DNA from: VBDM01 sp035651815
GTDB taxonomy: Bacteria; Pseudomonadota; Gammaproteobacteria; Burkholderiales; SG8-39
NCBI GenBank assembly: GCA_035651815.1
Contig: DASRFB010000105.1
Span: 14,272-78,271, forward strand
Direction: 5' to 3'
Length of the DNA: 64,000 nt
Made by a program: the position numbers and the translations under genes. The first letter of the stretch is position 1. Every line of letters starts with the position of its first letter. Below are positions 7,876 to 16,651 of the stretch, piece after piece. The notes beneath the pieces were generated by a model. That model was not told where the DNA came from. It searched no databases and saw only the letters and a program-made list of their open reading frames with translations.

Positions 7876-8601
7876 ATGGGCGGCGCGATCCTGGTCGTCG
7901 AGGACGACCCGGCGATCCAGGAGCTGATCGCGGTCAACCTCGAGCACGCGGGCCACCGCGTGAGGCGCGCGCTCGACGCCGAGCAGGCCGAGGCCGAGAT
8001 CCGCAAGGCGCTTCCCGACGTGGTCCTGCTCGACTGGATGCTGCCCGGGATGCAGGGCCTCGAGCTCGCGCGCAAGCTGCGCGCCGACCGGCGTACGCGC
8101 GACATCCCGATCATCATGCTGACCGCCCGCGCCCAGGAGGGCGACAAGGTCGCCGGCCTCGAGGCCGGCGCGGACGACTACGTGACCAAGCCGTTCTCGC
8201 CGCGCGAGCTCATCGCGCGCATCCAGGCGGTGATCCGCCGTCGCGCGCCGCAGCTCGCCGACGAAGCGGTCGAGGTCGACGGCCTGCGGCTCGACCCGGC
8301 GGCGCACCGGGTGAAGGCGCACGGCCGCAATCTCGAGCTGCCGCCCGCGGAGTTCCGGCTGCTGCGCTTTCTGATGACGCATCCCGAGCGCGTGTACACG
8401 CGCTCGCAGCTGCTCGACGAGATCTGGGGCGACCACGTGTTCATCGAGGAGCGCACCGTCGACGTGCACATCCGGCGCCTGCGCGAGGCGCTCGAGCCGA
8501 GCGGCCACGACGCCCTGGTGGAGACCGTGCGCGGCACGGGGTACCGCTTCGCCGCGAGCCGGCGTGATCCCGGCGGAAACATTCCCGTCACGGACGCTTA
8601 A
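7876..8601 (+). CDS. phoB: Phosphate regulon response regulator PhoB
   Basis: The 241-residue protein has an OmpR/PhoB architecture. The receiver holds the acidic pair VEDDP, the phospho-acceptor Asp53 in VLLDWMLPGMQG, and the KPF lysine in YVTKPFSPREL. The winged-helix DNA-binding domain follows, with TVDVHIRRLREAL and a terminal GTGYRF. It is activated by PhoR under low phosphate and binds PHO boxes. The gene is not followed by phoR: its last 14 bases overlap the 3' end of convergent ppx, and phoR lies 4.2 kb further on. Confidence 0.95.
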   Translation: MGGAILVVEDDPAIQELIAVNLEHAGHRVRRALDAEQAEAEIRKALPDVVLLDWMLPGMQGLELARKLRADRRTRDIPIIMLTARAQEGDKVAGLEAGADDYVTKPFSPRELIARIQAVIRRRAPQLADEAVEVDGLRLDPAAHRVKAHGRNLELPPAEFRLLRFLMTHPERVYTRSQLLDEIWGDHVFIEERTVDVHIRRLREALEPSGHDALVETVRGTGYRFAASRRDPGGNIPVTDA

Positions 8602-10078
8602 CGCGCGTCCCGCGCTCGACCGAGACCCGCATCCCGAGCGCGCGCCATTCGGCCGACTCGTCGCCGAGCGCCGCTTCCGTGAGCGGATGACGCTCCAGCC
8701 AGGCGCGCGGCAGCGCGACCTGGAAGCCGCCGGCCGAGCGCCTGCACTCGAGCGACGGCAGCCCGAGGTCCCGCCGGCTCTGGTGGAGCAGCGCCGCGAG
8801 GCGCAGCGCGAACACGAGCGGCCACTCCGGGCTGCGCTTCGGCAGCCCGCGCAGCTTCGAGAGCTTCCCGCGGTGCGCGAGCACCAGGCGCGCGAGCCGG
8901 GCCTGCTCCGATTGCGAGAATCCCGGCATGTCGGCTTGCGAGACGATGTAGGCCGAGTGCTTGTGGTAGCCCGCGTGCGCGATCGAGATGCCGATTTCGT
9001 GCAGGCTCGCCGCCCAGCGCAGCAGCGCCGCGTCGCTCTCGGGCGCCTTCGGATCGACGCCCGCGAGGATCCGCTGCGCGAGCGCGGCGACGCGCTCGGC
9101 CTGCGCGGCGTCGACCTGGTAGCGGCGCATGAACTGGCGCGCCGTGGCCTCGCGCATGTCGCGGTGGCGCACGCGCCCGAGCAGGTCGTACATGACGCCC
9201 TGGCGCAGCGCCGCGTCCGAGACGTCGAGCGCGTCGATCCCGAACTCGGCCAGCACCGAGCTCATGATCGCGAGGCCGCCGGCGATGATCGGCTTGCGGT
9301 CCTCGCGCAAGCCCGGAATCTTCAGGCGGCCGATGCGCCCGGCCTCGATGAAGCGCTCGCGCAACTCGCCGAGGGCGGATGCGGAGAGGCCGTGCTCGAC
9401 CAGCCCGCACTCGCGTGCGATCGACGCGAGCGCGCGCGCGGTGCCCGAGGAGGCCACCGCGTGCGTCCAGCCGGCGGCGCGGTAGGCGTCGACGATGCGC
9501 TGCAGCTCGTTCGCCGCGGCGAGCTCGGCTCGCTCGAAGCGCGGCTTGTCGAGTCGGCCCTCGGCGAAGAATCGCAGGCTGTAGCCGACGCAGCCCATCG
9601 GCAGGCTCTCCATCAGCTGCGGCTCCAGGCCCTTGCCGATGATGCACTCGGTCGAGCCGCCGCCGATGTCCACCACGAGCCGCCGCTCGTCCGACGCGGC
9701 GAGCTCGTGCGCGACGCCGAGATAGATCAGCCGCGCCTCCTCGCGGCCGAAGATGACTTCGACCGGATACCCGAGGATGCGCTCGGCTTGCGCGATGAAG
9801 GCGGCTGCGTTCTTCGCGGTGCGCAGCGCGCTCGTGCCGACCGCGCGCACCGAGCCGCGCGGAAAGCCCCGCAGGCGCTCGGCAAAGCGCTCGAGGGCCG
9901 CCATGGCTCGCGCGCGCGTGCGCCGGTCGATCCTGCGGTCGCGGGTGAGCCCGCCGCCGAGGCGGACGGGCTCGCGCAGGCTGTCGAGCATGTACACCTG
10001 GTCGTCGAGCACCCGCGCGATCTGCAGGTGAAAGCTGTTCGAGCCGAGGTCCAGCGCGGCGAGAGTATCCGGTTTCAC
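8588..10078 (-). CDS. ppx: Exopolyphosphatase (Ppx/GppA family)
   Basis: Ppx releases phosphate from the ends of polyphosphate; some relatives cleave pppGpp. The actin-like ATPase fold shows the first phosphate loop LAALDLGSNSFHLQIA, the acidic motif GTSALRTAKNAAAF, and the second loop LVVDIGGGSTECIIG. A C-terminal HD-like helical part contains LHEIGISIAHAGYHKHSAYI. At 496 residues it is full length. It is divergent from ppk across a 137-base region holding a PHO-box-like repeat, and convergent with phoB, overlapping it by 14 bases. Confidence 0.93.
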   Translation of the reverse strand: MKPDTLAALDLGSNSFHLQIARVLDDQVYMLDSLREPVRLGGGLTRDRRIDRRTRARAMAALERFAERLRGFPRGSVRAVGTSALRTAKNAAAFIAQAERILGYPVEVIFGREEARLIYLGVAHELAASDERRLVVDIGGGSTECIIGKGLEPQLMESLPMGCVGYSLRFFAEGRLDKPRFERAELAAANELQRIVDAYRAAGWTHAVASSGTARALASIARECGLVEHGLSASALGELRERFIEAGRIGRLKIPGLREDRKPIIAGGLAIMSSVLAEFGIDALDVSDAALRQGVMYDLLGRVRHRDMREATARQFMRRYQVDAAQAERVAALAQRILAGVDPKAPESDAALLRWAASLHEIGISIAHAGYHKHSAYIVSQADMPGFSQSEQARLARLVLAHRGKLSKLRGLPKRSPEWPLVFALRLAALLHQSRRDLGLPSLECRRSAGGFQVALPRAWLERHPLTEAALGDESAEWRALGMRVSVERGTRVKRP

Positions 10079-10175
10079 GTCCGCAAGACTGCCTGCGCGA
10101 TCAAGCCCTTGGCGTCGGAGCGCCGATTCCGGTTGCCAGCTTGCCCGATTCGCATGACGATATTGTTACCGCAAA

Positions 10176-10193
10176 CCGTAACGAAAACGCAAC
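10176..10193. promoter_or_regulatory. Candidate PHO box between ppx and ppk
   Basis: CCGTAAC, then GAAA, then ACGCAAC gives two related heptamers separated by an A-rich four-base spacer, the 7-4-7 plan of a PhoB site. It lies about 22 bases before the ppk ATG and about 100 bases before ppx, in a locally AT-richer stretch that also holds GTTACC at 10165-10170. It fits PhoB control of polyphosphate genes but is unproven. Confidence 0.4.
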
Positions 10194-10215
10194 ATAGCGT
10201 TCCTAGAGTCGTCCC

Positions 10216-12357
10216 ATGCTGCAGCCCGTCCGTCTCCCGCCGCGCCGCGTCCGTCCGCAGTTCCTGCCCCGCGAGCTCGGCATGCTCGAGTTCAACCGGC
10301 GCGTGCTCGCGCAGGCGGAAGACCGCCGCGTGCCGACCCTCGAGCGGCTGCGCTTCCTGTGCATCGTGTCGAACAATCTCGACGAGTTCTTCGAGATCCG
10401 CGTCGCCGAGGTGAAGGAGAAGATCAAGCTCGGGAAGGAGATCGAGATCGCGGGCGAGACGCCCGCGAGCGAGGTCTTCGCGGCGATCAGCGAGCGCGCG
10501 CATGCGCTGGTGGACGACCAGTACCGCGTGCTGAACCGGGAGGTCCTGCCGGCGCTCGCCGACGACGGCGTGCTGTTCCTGTCGGAGCAGCAGTGGACGC
10601 GCGAGCAGCGCGCCTGGCTGCGCGAGTACTTCGTGCGCGAGATGATGCCGCTGCTCACCCCGATCGGGCTCGATCCGGCGCACCCCTTCCCGCGGGTGCT
10701 CAACAAGAGCCTCAACTTCGCCGTGCAGCTCGAGGGCACCGACGCCTTCGGCCGCAGCTCGGGCAAGGCGATCGTGCAGGCGCCGCGCCTGCTGCCGCGC
10801 GCGATCCGGCTGCCCGCGGCGCTCGCCGGCGACGACTACGCCTTCGTGCTGCTCGCGTCGGCGCTCCAGGCGTTCGTCGACATGCTGTTCCAGGGCATGT
10901 CGGTGCTCGGGTCGTACCCTTTCCGCGTGACGCGCAACAGCGACCTCTGGCTCGACGAGGAGGAGATCAAGAACATGCGCATCGCGCTGCAGGGGGAGCT
11001 GCCGCAGCGCCATTTCGGCGACTCGGTGCGCCTCGAGATCGCCGCCGACATGCCGGCCGAGATGGAGCAGTTCCTGCTCGAGCAGTTCGAGCTCGCGCCG
11101 CCCGATCTCTACCGCGTCGACGGTCCGGTGAACCTGGTCCGCCTCATGGAGATTCCCGAGCTCGTCGACAAGCCCAAGCTCAAGTACCCGCCGTTCTTCC
11201 CTGGCGTGCCGCGGCCGCTCGACAAGGGCGCCGACCTCTTCCGCGCGATCCGCAAGGCCGACATCCTCCTGCACCACCCGTTCCAGTCGTTCAACCCGGT
11301 GATCGACTTCCTCGAGCAGTCGGTCGAGGACCCGGACGTGGTGGCGATCAAGCAGACCGTGTACCGCACGGGCACGGACTCGGTGCTCATGCGGTACCTG
11401 ATCGACGCGGCGCAGCGCGGCAAGGAGGTGACTGTCGTCGTGGAGCTGCTCGCGCGCTTCGACGAGGAAGCGAACCTCAACTGGGCGGCCAAGCTCGAGG
11501 AGGTCGGCGCGCACGTCGTGTACGGCGTCGTCGGCTACAAGACGCACGCGAAAATGTCGCTGGTCGTGCGCCGCGAGCACGGGACGCTGCGGCGCTACGT
11601 GCATCTCTCGACCGGGAACTACCACCCGCGCACGGCGAAGCAATATACCGACTTCGGCCTGTTCACCGCGGACGAGGGCGTCTGCGACGACGTGAACGAG
11701 GTCTTCAAGCAGCTCACCGGTCTCGGCCGGGCGCGGCCGCTGAATCACCTTTGGATCTCGCCGTTCACGCTGCACGAGCGCGTGCTCGCGGCGATCCGGA
11801 ACGAGGCGGCGCACGCGCGCGCGGGCAAGCCCGCGCACATCGTCGCCAAGATGAACGCGCTCCTCGAGCCCAAGGTGATCGAGGCCTTGTACAAGGCCTC
11901 GCAGGCCGGGGTGAAGATCGATCTCGTCATCCGCGGCGTTTGCGCGCTGCGGCCCGGAATCCCGGGCCTCTCGGACAACATCCGCGTGCGCTCGGTCGTC
12001 GGGCGCTTCCTCGAGCATTCGAGGATCTTCTACTTCCTGAACGACGGCGCGGAGGACGTGTACCTCGCGAGCGCGGACTGGATGGAGCGCAATTTCTTCC
12101 GCCGCATCGAGGTGTGCGTGCCCGTCCTCGAGAAGAAGCTCAAGAACCGCGTCATCCGCGAGGGCTTGCGGCCTTACCTCTCCGACAGCAGCCAGGCCTG
12201 GGAGATGGACGCGGACGGCAACTACCGCCTGCGACACTCGCGCGGGCGGCTGCCGCGCTCCGCCCAGGAGCAGCTGCTCGCGATGCTCGCGACGACGGCA
12301 ACCGACGCGCTCCAGGCGACGGCGCCGGCGGGACGCAAGCGCCCGCGGAGCGCGTGA
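10216..12357 (+). CDS. ppk: Polyphosphate kinase 1
   Basis: The 713-residue PPK1 reversibly makes polyphosphate from ATP. The N-terminal domain has FLPRELGMLEFNRRVLAQA and SNNLDEFFEIRVAEVK. The catalytic half has KADILLHHPFQSF, IKQTVYRTG, ELLARFDEEANLNWA, YKTHAKMSLV and HLSTGNYHPRTAK, with the phosphorylated His in the phospholipase-D-like fold. The start ATG at 10216 lacks a clear ribosome site, and transcription may start close to it. It is divergent from ppx and upstream of dgkA and phoR, all in a phosphate-themed block. Confidence 0.96.
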   Translation: MLQPVRLPPRRVRPQFLPRELGMLEFNRRVLAQAEDRRVPTLERLRFLCIVSNNLDEFFEIRVAEVKEKIKLGKEIEIAGETPASEVFAAISERAHALVDDQYRVLNREVLPALADDGVLFLSEQQWTREQRAWLREYFVREMMPLLTPIGLDPAHPFPRVLNKSLNFAVQLEGTDAFGRSSGKAIVQAPRLLPRAIRLPAALAGDDYAFVLLASALQAFVDMLFQGMSVLGSYPFRVTRNSDLWLDEEEIKNMRIALQGELPQRHFGDSVRLEIAADMPAEMEQFLLEQFELAPPDLYRVDGPVNLVRLMEIPELVDKPKLKYPPFFPGVPRPLDKGADLFRAIRKADILLHHPFQSFNPVIDFLEQSVEDPDVVAIKQTVYRTGTDSVLMRYLIDAAQRGKEVTVVVELLARFDEEANLNWAAKLEEVGAHVVYGVVGYKTHAKMSLVVRREHGTLRRYVHLSTGNYHPRTAKQYTDFGLFTADEGVCDDVNEVFKQLTGLGRARPLNHLWISPFTLHERVLAAIRNEAAHARAGKPAHIVAKMNALLEPKVIEALYKASQAGVKIDLVIRGVCALRPGIPGLSDNIRVRSVVGRFLEHSRIFYFLNDGAEDVYLASADWMERNFFRRIEVCVPVLEKKLKNRVIREGLRPYLSDSSQAWEMDADGNYRLRHSRGRLPRSAQEQLLAMLATTATDALQATAPAGRKRPRSA

Positions 12358-12420
12358 CAGAAAGGTCCGGCCGCACGGCGGGCCTGACGTAAAATCGCAT
12401 TTTTCCCTGCGGTGCTCGCG

Positions 12421-12795
12421 ATGGAGCAGGAGAGCCCCTTCAAGGGCAAGACCGGGGTGCGGCGCCTCGTCAACGCCCTCGGTTACTCTCTCGAGGGCGT
12501 GATGTCGGCGCTGCGGCACGAGGCGGCATTCCGCCAGGAGCTGGTGCTCGCGGCGGTGCTGATTCCCGCGGCGCTGCTCGCGCCGGTCTCGGCGCCCGCC
12601 AAGGCGCTCATGATCGCGTGCGTGCTGCTCGTGCTCGTCGTCGAGCTGCTCAACTCGGCGCTCGAGGCCGTCGTCGACCTCGCCTCGCCGGAGCATCATC
12701 GCCTCGCCAAGCGCGCAAAGGACATCGGCAGCGCCGCGGTGTTCCTCAGTCTCGTGAACGTCGCCGTGGTATGGGCGGTCGTGCTCTTCGGATGA
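12421..12795 (+). CDS. dgkA: Diacylglycerol kinase (DgkA family)
   Basis: The 124-residue membrane enzyme phosphorylates diacylglycerol to phosphatidate in the inner membrane. It has three hydrophobic spans, and the catalytic region is VVELLNSALEAVVDLASPEHHRLAKRAKDIGSA, given here as the visible ELLNSALE and KDIGSAAVF family marks. The ATG at 12421 is preferred because MEQESPFKGKTG matches the usual start of the family; a GTG nine bases earlier is possible. A -10-like TAAAAT lies at 12390-12395. It sits between ppk and phoR, 13 bases ahead of phoR. Confidence 0.9.
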   Translation: MEQESPFKGKTGVRRLVNALGYSLEGVMSALRHEAAFRQELVLAAVLIPAALLAPVSAPAKALMIACVLLVLVVELLNSALEAVVDLASPEHHRLAKRAKDIGSAAVFLSLVNVAVVWAVVLFG

Positions 12796-12808
12796 GTGCT
12801 CGTCCGGA

Positions 12809-14131
12809 ATGAACGACCCCGTCGTTCGCACTCTCGCCGCCATCGCGCTTCTCGCGGTTCCCGCGCTCGCGGCCGGCCTGATCCTCGGCCCCGCCTGGGG
12901 CTGGGCCGTCCTCTCGCTGGCGCTCGCGGCGGCGCTCCTCTCGCACGCCCATCACCTGCGGCTGCTCGCGCGCTGGGCGGCGGGCCTTGCCGCCGACGTG
13001 CCCGAGGGCAGGGGCATGTGGCAGGACGTGCTGACGCTGCTCTACCGCCGCGAGCGCGCAGAGCTGCGCCGGCGCCGCACGCTCGCGCGCCTGCTCGCGC
13101 GCTCGCGCCGCGCGGGCCGGGCGCTGCCCTACGGCATGGCGATCCTCGACGCGGAGCACCGCATCCTGTGGTGCAACGACTCCTCCGAGCGCCAGCTCGG
13201 CATCGACGTGCGCTCGGACGTCGGCCAGCCGATCGTCAACCTCGTGCGCCAGCCCGAGTTCGTGCGCTACGTCGCCGCGCGCGACTTCTCGGCGCCGCTC
13301 GCGCTCAAGACGTCCCGCGACGACGGCCTGATCCTCTCGGTGCAGCTCGTGCCGTACGTCGAGTCGCAATGGCTGCTGCTCTCGCGCGACGTGACGCAGG
13401 CGACGCGCCTGGAGACCATGCGGCGCGACTTCGTCGCCAACGTCTCGCACGAGCTGCGCACGCCGCTCACCGTGCTGATCGGCTTCCTCGAGACGGTGCG
13501 CGAGCTGAAGCTCGATCCCGGGCGCTCGCGCGACTACCTGAACCTCATGGCCGAGCAGGGCCGGCGCATGCAGCGCATCATCGACGACCTGCTGACGCTG
13601 TCGACGCTCGAGTCGGCGCCCGCGCCCGAGCACGACGAGCGCGTCGACACGGCGCTGCTGCTCGCGCGCGTGCTCGGCGACGCGCAGGCGCTCTCGGGCG
13701 GGCGCCACCGCATCCGCCTGGACGCCGAGGAGGGCTTCGACCTGCTCGGCGCGGAGAGCGAGCTCGCGAGCGCCTTCGGCAACCTCGCGAGCAACGCCAT
13801 CCGCTACACGCCCGCGGGCGGCGAGGTGCGGCTCGTGTGGCGCGCCTCGCGCGAGGGCGCGATCTTCGCCGTCGAGGACACCGGGATCGGGATCGAGCGC
13901 GAGCACATCCCGAGGCTCACCGAGCGCTTCTACCGCGTCGACCGCGGGCGCTCGCGCGAGAGCGGCGGCACGGGCCTCGGGCTCGCGATCGTGAAGCACG
14001 CGCTCGCGCGCCACCAGGCGGCGCTCCAGATCGAGAGCGAGCCCGGCCGCGGCAGCCGCTTCGCCGCGCGCTTCCCGGCTCGGCGCGTGGTCGCCGCCCC
14101 GGCGCGCCGGAAGAGCGAGGCGCTCGGCTAG
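12809..14131 (+). CDS. phoR: Phosphate regulon sensor kinase PhoR
   Basis: The 440-residue kinase has two close N-terminal membrane spans (about 10-50) with almost no periplasmic loop, as in PhoR. A linker follows, then a PAS domain with MAILDAEHRILWCNDSSERQLG. The HisKA motif is FVANVSHELRTPL with His214, and the ATPase boxes are NLASNAIRYTP, VEDTGIGIEREHIPRL and GTGLGLAIVKH. It is expected to phosphorylate PhoB. It is separated from phoB by ppx, ppk and dgkA, an uncommon arrangement. The 3' end overlaps the convergent transporter by four bases. Confidence 0.9.
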   Translation: MNDPVVRTLAAIALLAVPALAAGLILGPAWGWAVLSLALAAALLSHAHHLRLLARWAAGLAADVPEGRGMWQDVLTLLYRRERAELRRRRTLARLLARSRRAGRALPYGMAILDAEHRILWCNDSSERQLGIDVRSDVGQPIVNLVRQPEFVRYVAARDFSAPLALKTSRDDGLILSVQLVPYVESQWLLLSRDVTQATRLETMRRDFVANVSHELRTPLTVLIGFLETVRELKLDPGRSRDYLNLMAEQGRRMQRIIDDLLTLSTLESAPAPEHDERVDTALLLARVLGDAQALSGGRHRIRLDAEEGFDLLGAESELASAFGNLASNAIRYTPAGGEVRLVWRASREGAIFAVEDTGIGIEREHIPRLTERFYRVDRGRSRESGGTGLGLAIVKHALARHQAALQIESEPGRGSRFAARFPARRVVAAPARRKSEALG

Positions 14132-15408
14132 CGAGCGGGTGGTCGCGCGAGGCCCGCGTAGCGCCGCCCCAGGAAGATCCCGAGCGCGAGCCACGCGATC
14201 ACGCCCGGGATCGCGGCGAGCGCCATCCCGGGGAGCGCGAGCCCGAGCGCCTTGAATCCCGCGTACAGCCAGCCGCTCGCCGCGTCGCCGCCGCGGAACA
14301 CGACGGTGTCGATGAAGTTCTTCGACTTGTACTTGGCGTCGCGCCCGAGCACGGTGAACAGCATCTCGCGCGCCGGCCGCGCGATCGCGTAGTCCGCGGC
14401 GCGGCGCGCCACCTGGAACGCGAGCACGACCGCGAGCACGGGCGCGGCGCCCATCGCGGCGAACCCGGCGAGCGCGAGCAGGGGAAGCAGCGCCAGCGCC
14501 GCGCCCACGCCGAGCCGCTCCACGAACTTGCTCACGACGAGGAGCTGCCCGAGCAGCGTCAGCACGTTCACCGCGAGATCGACGTGCGCGAAGAGGGCCG
14601 TGCGCTCGGCGGGATCGGCGTAGCGCTCGGCGATCATGCGCGCGAGCTCGAAGTACGCGAACCCGAGCAGCGCCGTGTAGAGCAGCACGTAGCCCACGAT
14701 GCCGGCGAGGTAGGGCGAGCGCGCGATCTCGGCCAACCCCGACCAGGTCGTGCCGCCGATCCGCACCTCGGGCGGCCGCGCCGCGCCGGCGGCGTCGCGC
14801 CCGCGCGCCCAGCGCAGCAGCGCGTGGATGCACACGAGGCACGCCGCGAGAAACGCGCCCGAGAGCAGCAGCAGGTTCGCGGTGCCGAGCGGGCCGACCA
14901 GCACCGCGGTCAGCGCCGGCCCCGCGAGCGCGCCGCTCGTGCCGCCCGCGGACACCACGCCGAAGAGCCGCGCCGCCTGCTCCGGCGTGAACAGGTCCGC
15001 CATCAGGCTCCAGAACACCGAGACCACGAACAGGTTGAACACGCTCACCCACACGAAGAACGCCGCCGCGACCGCCGGGCGCGCCGCGCCGCTCTCGAAC
15101 AGCGCGTAGAAGACGCCGATGTTGGCGACGAAGAAGAGATAGGTCCAGGGCACGAGGCGCCGGCGCGGCAGCCGCGCCGCCGCCCAGCCGAACACCGGGA
15201 CCAGCGCGAGCGTCGCGGCGAACGTCGCCGAGAACAGCCCCGGGAGATTGGCGACGCCGCTCTGGATGCCCATCTCGTCGCGCAGCGGCCGCAGGATGTA
15301 GTAGCCGCACAGGAGGCAGAAGAAATACGCGAACGACCAGGCGAGGGCCTTGCCCTCGCCCGGCTCGATGCGCGCGACGCGCGAAATAATGCTCACGGCC
15401 TCTGGCAT
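14128..15408 (-). CDS. MFS-type transporter related to the ATP/ADP antiporter (Tlc/Npt) family
   Basis: The 426-residue protein has about 12 hydrophobic spans. It begins with a short cytoplasmic head followed by AYFFCLLCGYYILRPLRDEMG, a stretch I recognise from bacterial homologues of the Tlc/Npt nucleotide antiporters. A second mark is DAKYKSKNFIDTVVFRGGDA between late spans. In obligate intracellular bacteria the family exchanges ATP for ADP; in free-living bacteria the substrates are unknown. It is convergent with phoR (4-base overlap), which need not mean a functional link. Assignment to the broad fold is firm; the substrate is open. Confidence 0.7.
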   Translation of the reverse strand: MPEAVSIISRVARIEPGEGKALAWSFAYFFCLLCGYYILRPLRDEMGIQSGVANLPGLFSATFAATLALVPVFGWAAARLPRRRLVPWTYLFFVANIGVFYALFESGAARPAVAAAFFVWVSVFNLFVVSVFWSLMADLFTPEQAARLFGVVSAGGTSGALAGPALTAVLVGPLGTANLLLLSGAFLAACLVCIHALLRWARGRDAAGAARPPEVRIGGTTWSGLAEIARSPYLAGIVGYVLLYTALLGFAYFELARMIAERYADPAERTALFAHVDLAVNVLTLLGQLLVVSKFVERLGVGAALALLPLLALAGFAAMGAAPVLAVVLAFQVARRAADYAIARPAREMLFTVLGRDAKYKSKNFIDTVVFRGGDAASGWLYAGFKALGLALPGMALAAIPGVIAWLALGIFLGRRYAGLARPPAR

Positions 15409-15530
15409 CGGTCTTGCTCACTGAGATAGCGAGCGTCGTTGGAGCACGGATCGAGGAGCGAAGTGGCCGATCCTCGCCGCGCATGACGCGGGGCCAACAG
15501 ACGGCCATAACGATCAAAGGGGAGAGAAAC

Positions 15531-15944
15531 ATGAAAAAGTGCACACTGCTCGGTTTGATGGCGGCGGCGATGGCGTTCGCGCCGGTGGCGCTGGCGCAGG
15601 GCGTGGTCGACGGCTCGATGAACCCGTACCACGTGGCCGGCGAAAAGCTGGACAGCGGCCTGGGCGACATCGTGTCGGTCGGCGCCTACGCCAATCCGTA
15701 TCACGTCGCGGGCGAGAAGTCGGACAGCGGCATCGGCAACATCAGCGCCGCGGAGCTCGCCCCGTACATGGGCTCGAGCCGCGTCGCGGGCGAGAAGCTC
15801 GACAGCGGCCTGGGCGATCTGACCGCGGCCGATATCGCGCCGTACATGAACCCGAACCACGTCGCGGGCGAGAAGCTCGACAGCGGCCTGGGCGAGATCG
15901 CGGAGCGGTCGAGCGGCGCGATTATCCGCGCGTCGTCGTACTAG
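15531..15944 (+). CDS. Small secreted protein with four VAGEKxDSGxG repeats
   Basis: I do not recognise this protein. It is 137 residues. A Sec signal covers residues 1-23 and ends VALAQG. The mature part is almost wholly four copies of VAGEKLDSGLGD or a close variant, starting at residues 35, 59, 85 and 111 (spacing 24, 26, 26). The linkers repeat NPYH and APYM. Copies 3 and 4 are nearly identical at the DNA level, indicating recent duplication. The ATG has GGGGAGAG upstream. It is monocistronic with its own terminator. It has no cysteines after the signal and no membrane segment, so it is likely periplasmic or released. Confidence 0.8.
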   Translation: MKKCTLLGLMAAAMAFAPVALAQGVVDGSMNPYHVAGEKLDSGLGDIVSVGAYANPYHVAGEKSDSGIGNISAAELAPYMGSSRVAGEKLDSGLGDLTAADIAPYMNPNHVAGEKLDSGLGEIAERSSGAIIRASSY

Positions 15945-15961
15945 CGTCAAAGTCGCTCCAG

Positions 15962-16001
15962 GGTCGGGACCGCGGCAGTCGGGCAGTCCCGGCCTTCGTT
16001 T
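15962..16001 (+). terminator. Rho-independent terminator of the VAGEK-repeat gene
   Basis: GGTCGGGAC pairs with GTCCCGGCC (one G-U pair) to give a nine-base-pair stem with a 15-base loop, followed by TTCGTTT. It lies 17 bases past the stop codon and just before the 3' end of convergent pdxH. Confidence 0.65.
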
Positions 16002-16002
16002 G

Positions 16003-16641
16003 TCAGGGCGCAAGGCGCCCGATGCGCCAGGCGCTTCCCGCGCGCTCGTAGCACAGCCGGTCGTGCAGCCGGTCGGCGCGGCCCTGCCAGAACTCGAGCC
16101 ACTCCGGGACGACCCGATACCCGCCCCAGTTCGCGGGCCGCGCCGGCGCGTCGCCGAGGCGCTTGGCCGCCGCCTCGAACTTCGCTTCCAGGTCCGACCT
16201 CTTGGCGACCGGCTCGCTCTGCGGCGAGACGATCGCCGAGAGGCGCGCGCCGAGCGGCCGGCTCGCGAAGTAGGCGTCGGACTCTGCCGCGTCCGTGCGC
16301 TCGACCGCGCCCTCGATGCGCACCTGGCGCTCGAGCGGCTCCCAGCAAAAGAGCAGCATCGCGCGCGGGTTCTCGGCGAGCTCGCGTCCCTTGCGGCTGT
16401 CGTAGTTCGTGAAGAAGACGAAGCCGCGCGCATCGAACCCCTTCAGCAGCACCGCGCGCGCGGACGGGCGTCCCGAGCGGGTCGCCGTCGCGAGCGTCAT
16501 CGCGTTCGCGAGCGGCACCTCGGCGCGCACGGCGTCGTCGAGCCAGCGCGCGAACTGCTCGAGCGGATCGCGGGCCAGCGCGGACTCCTCGAGCCCGGCG
16601 CGCATGTACTCGCGGCGCAGCTTGGCGAGATCGATCGGCAC
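16003..16641 (-). CDS. pdxH: Pyridoxamine 5'-phosphate oxidase
   Basis: PdxH is an FMN enzyme that oxidises pyridoxine or pyridoxamine phosphate to pyridoxal phosphate, the last step of vitamin B6 synthesis and salvage. The 212 residues cover the whole family. FMN contacts are in RAVLLKGFDARGFVFFTNY and SRKGREL. The substrate region holds QVRIEGAVER, and the C-terminal signature is PEWLEFWQGRADRLHDR. It is cytoplasmic and dimeric by family. The gene lies 10 bases behind the MFS gene on the same strand. Confidence 0.95.
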   Translation of the reverse strand: MPIDLAKLRREYMRAGLEESALARDPLEQFARWLDDAVRAEVPLANAMTLATATRSGRPSARAVLLKGFDARGFVFFTNYDSRKGRELAENPRAMLLFCWEPLERQVRIEGAVERTDAAESDAYFASRPLGARLSAIVSPQSEPVAKRSDLEAKFEAAAKRLGDAPARPANWGGYRVVPEWLEFWQGRADRLHDRLCYERAGSAWRIGRLAP

Positions 16642-16651
16642 GCGCCCGATT

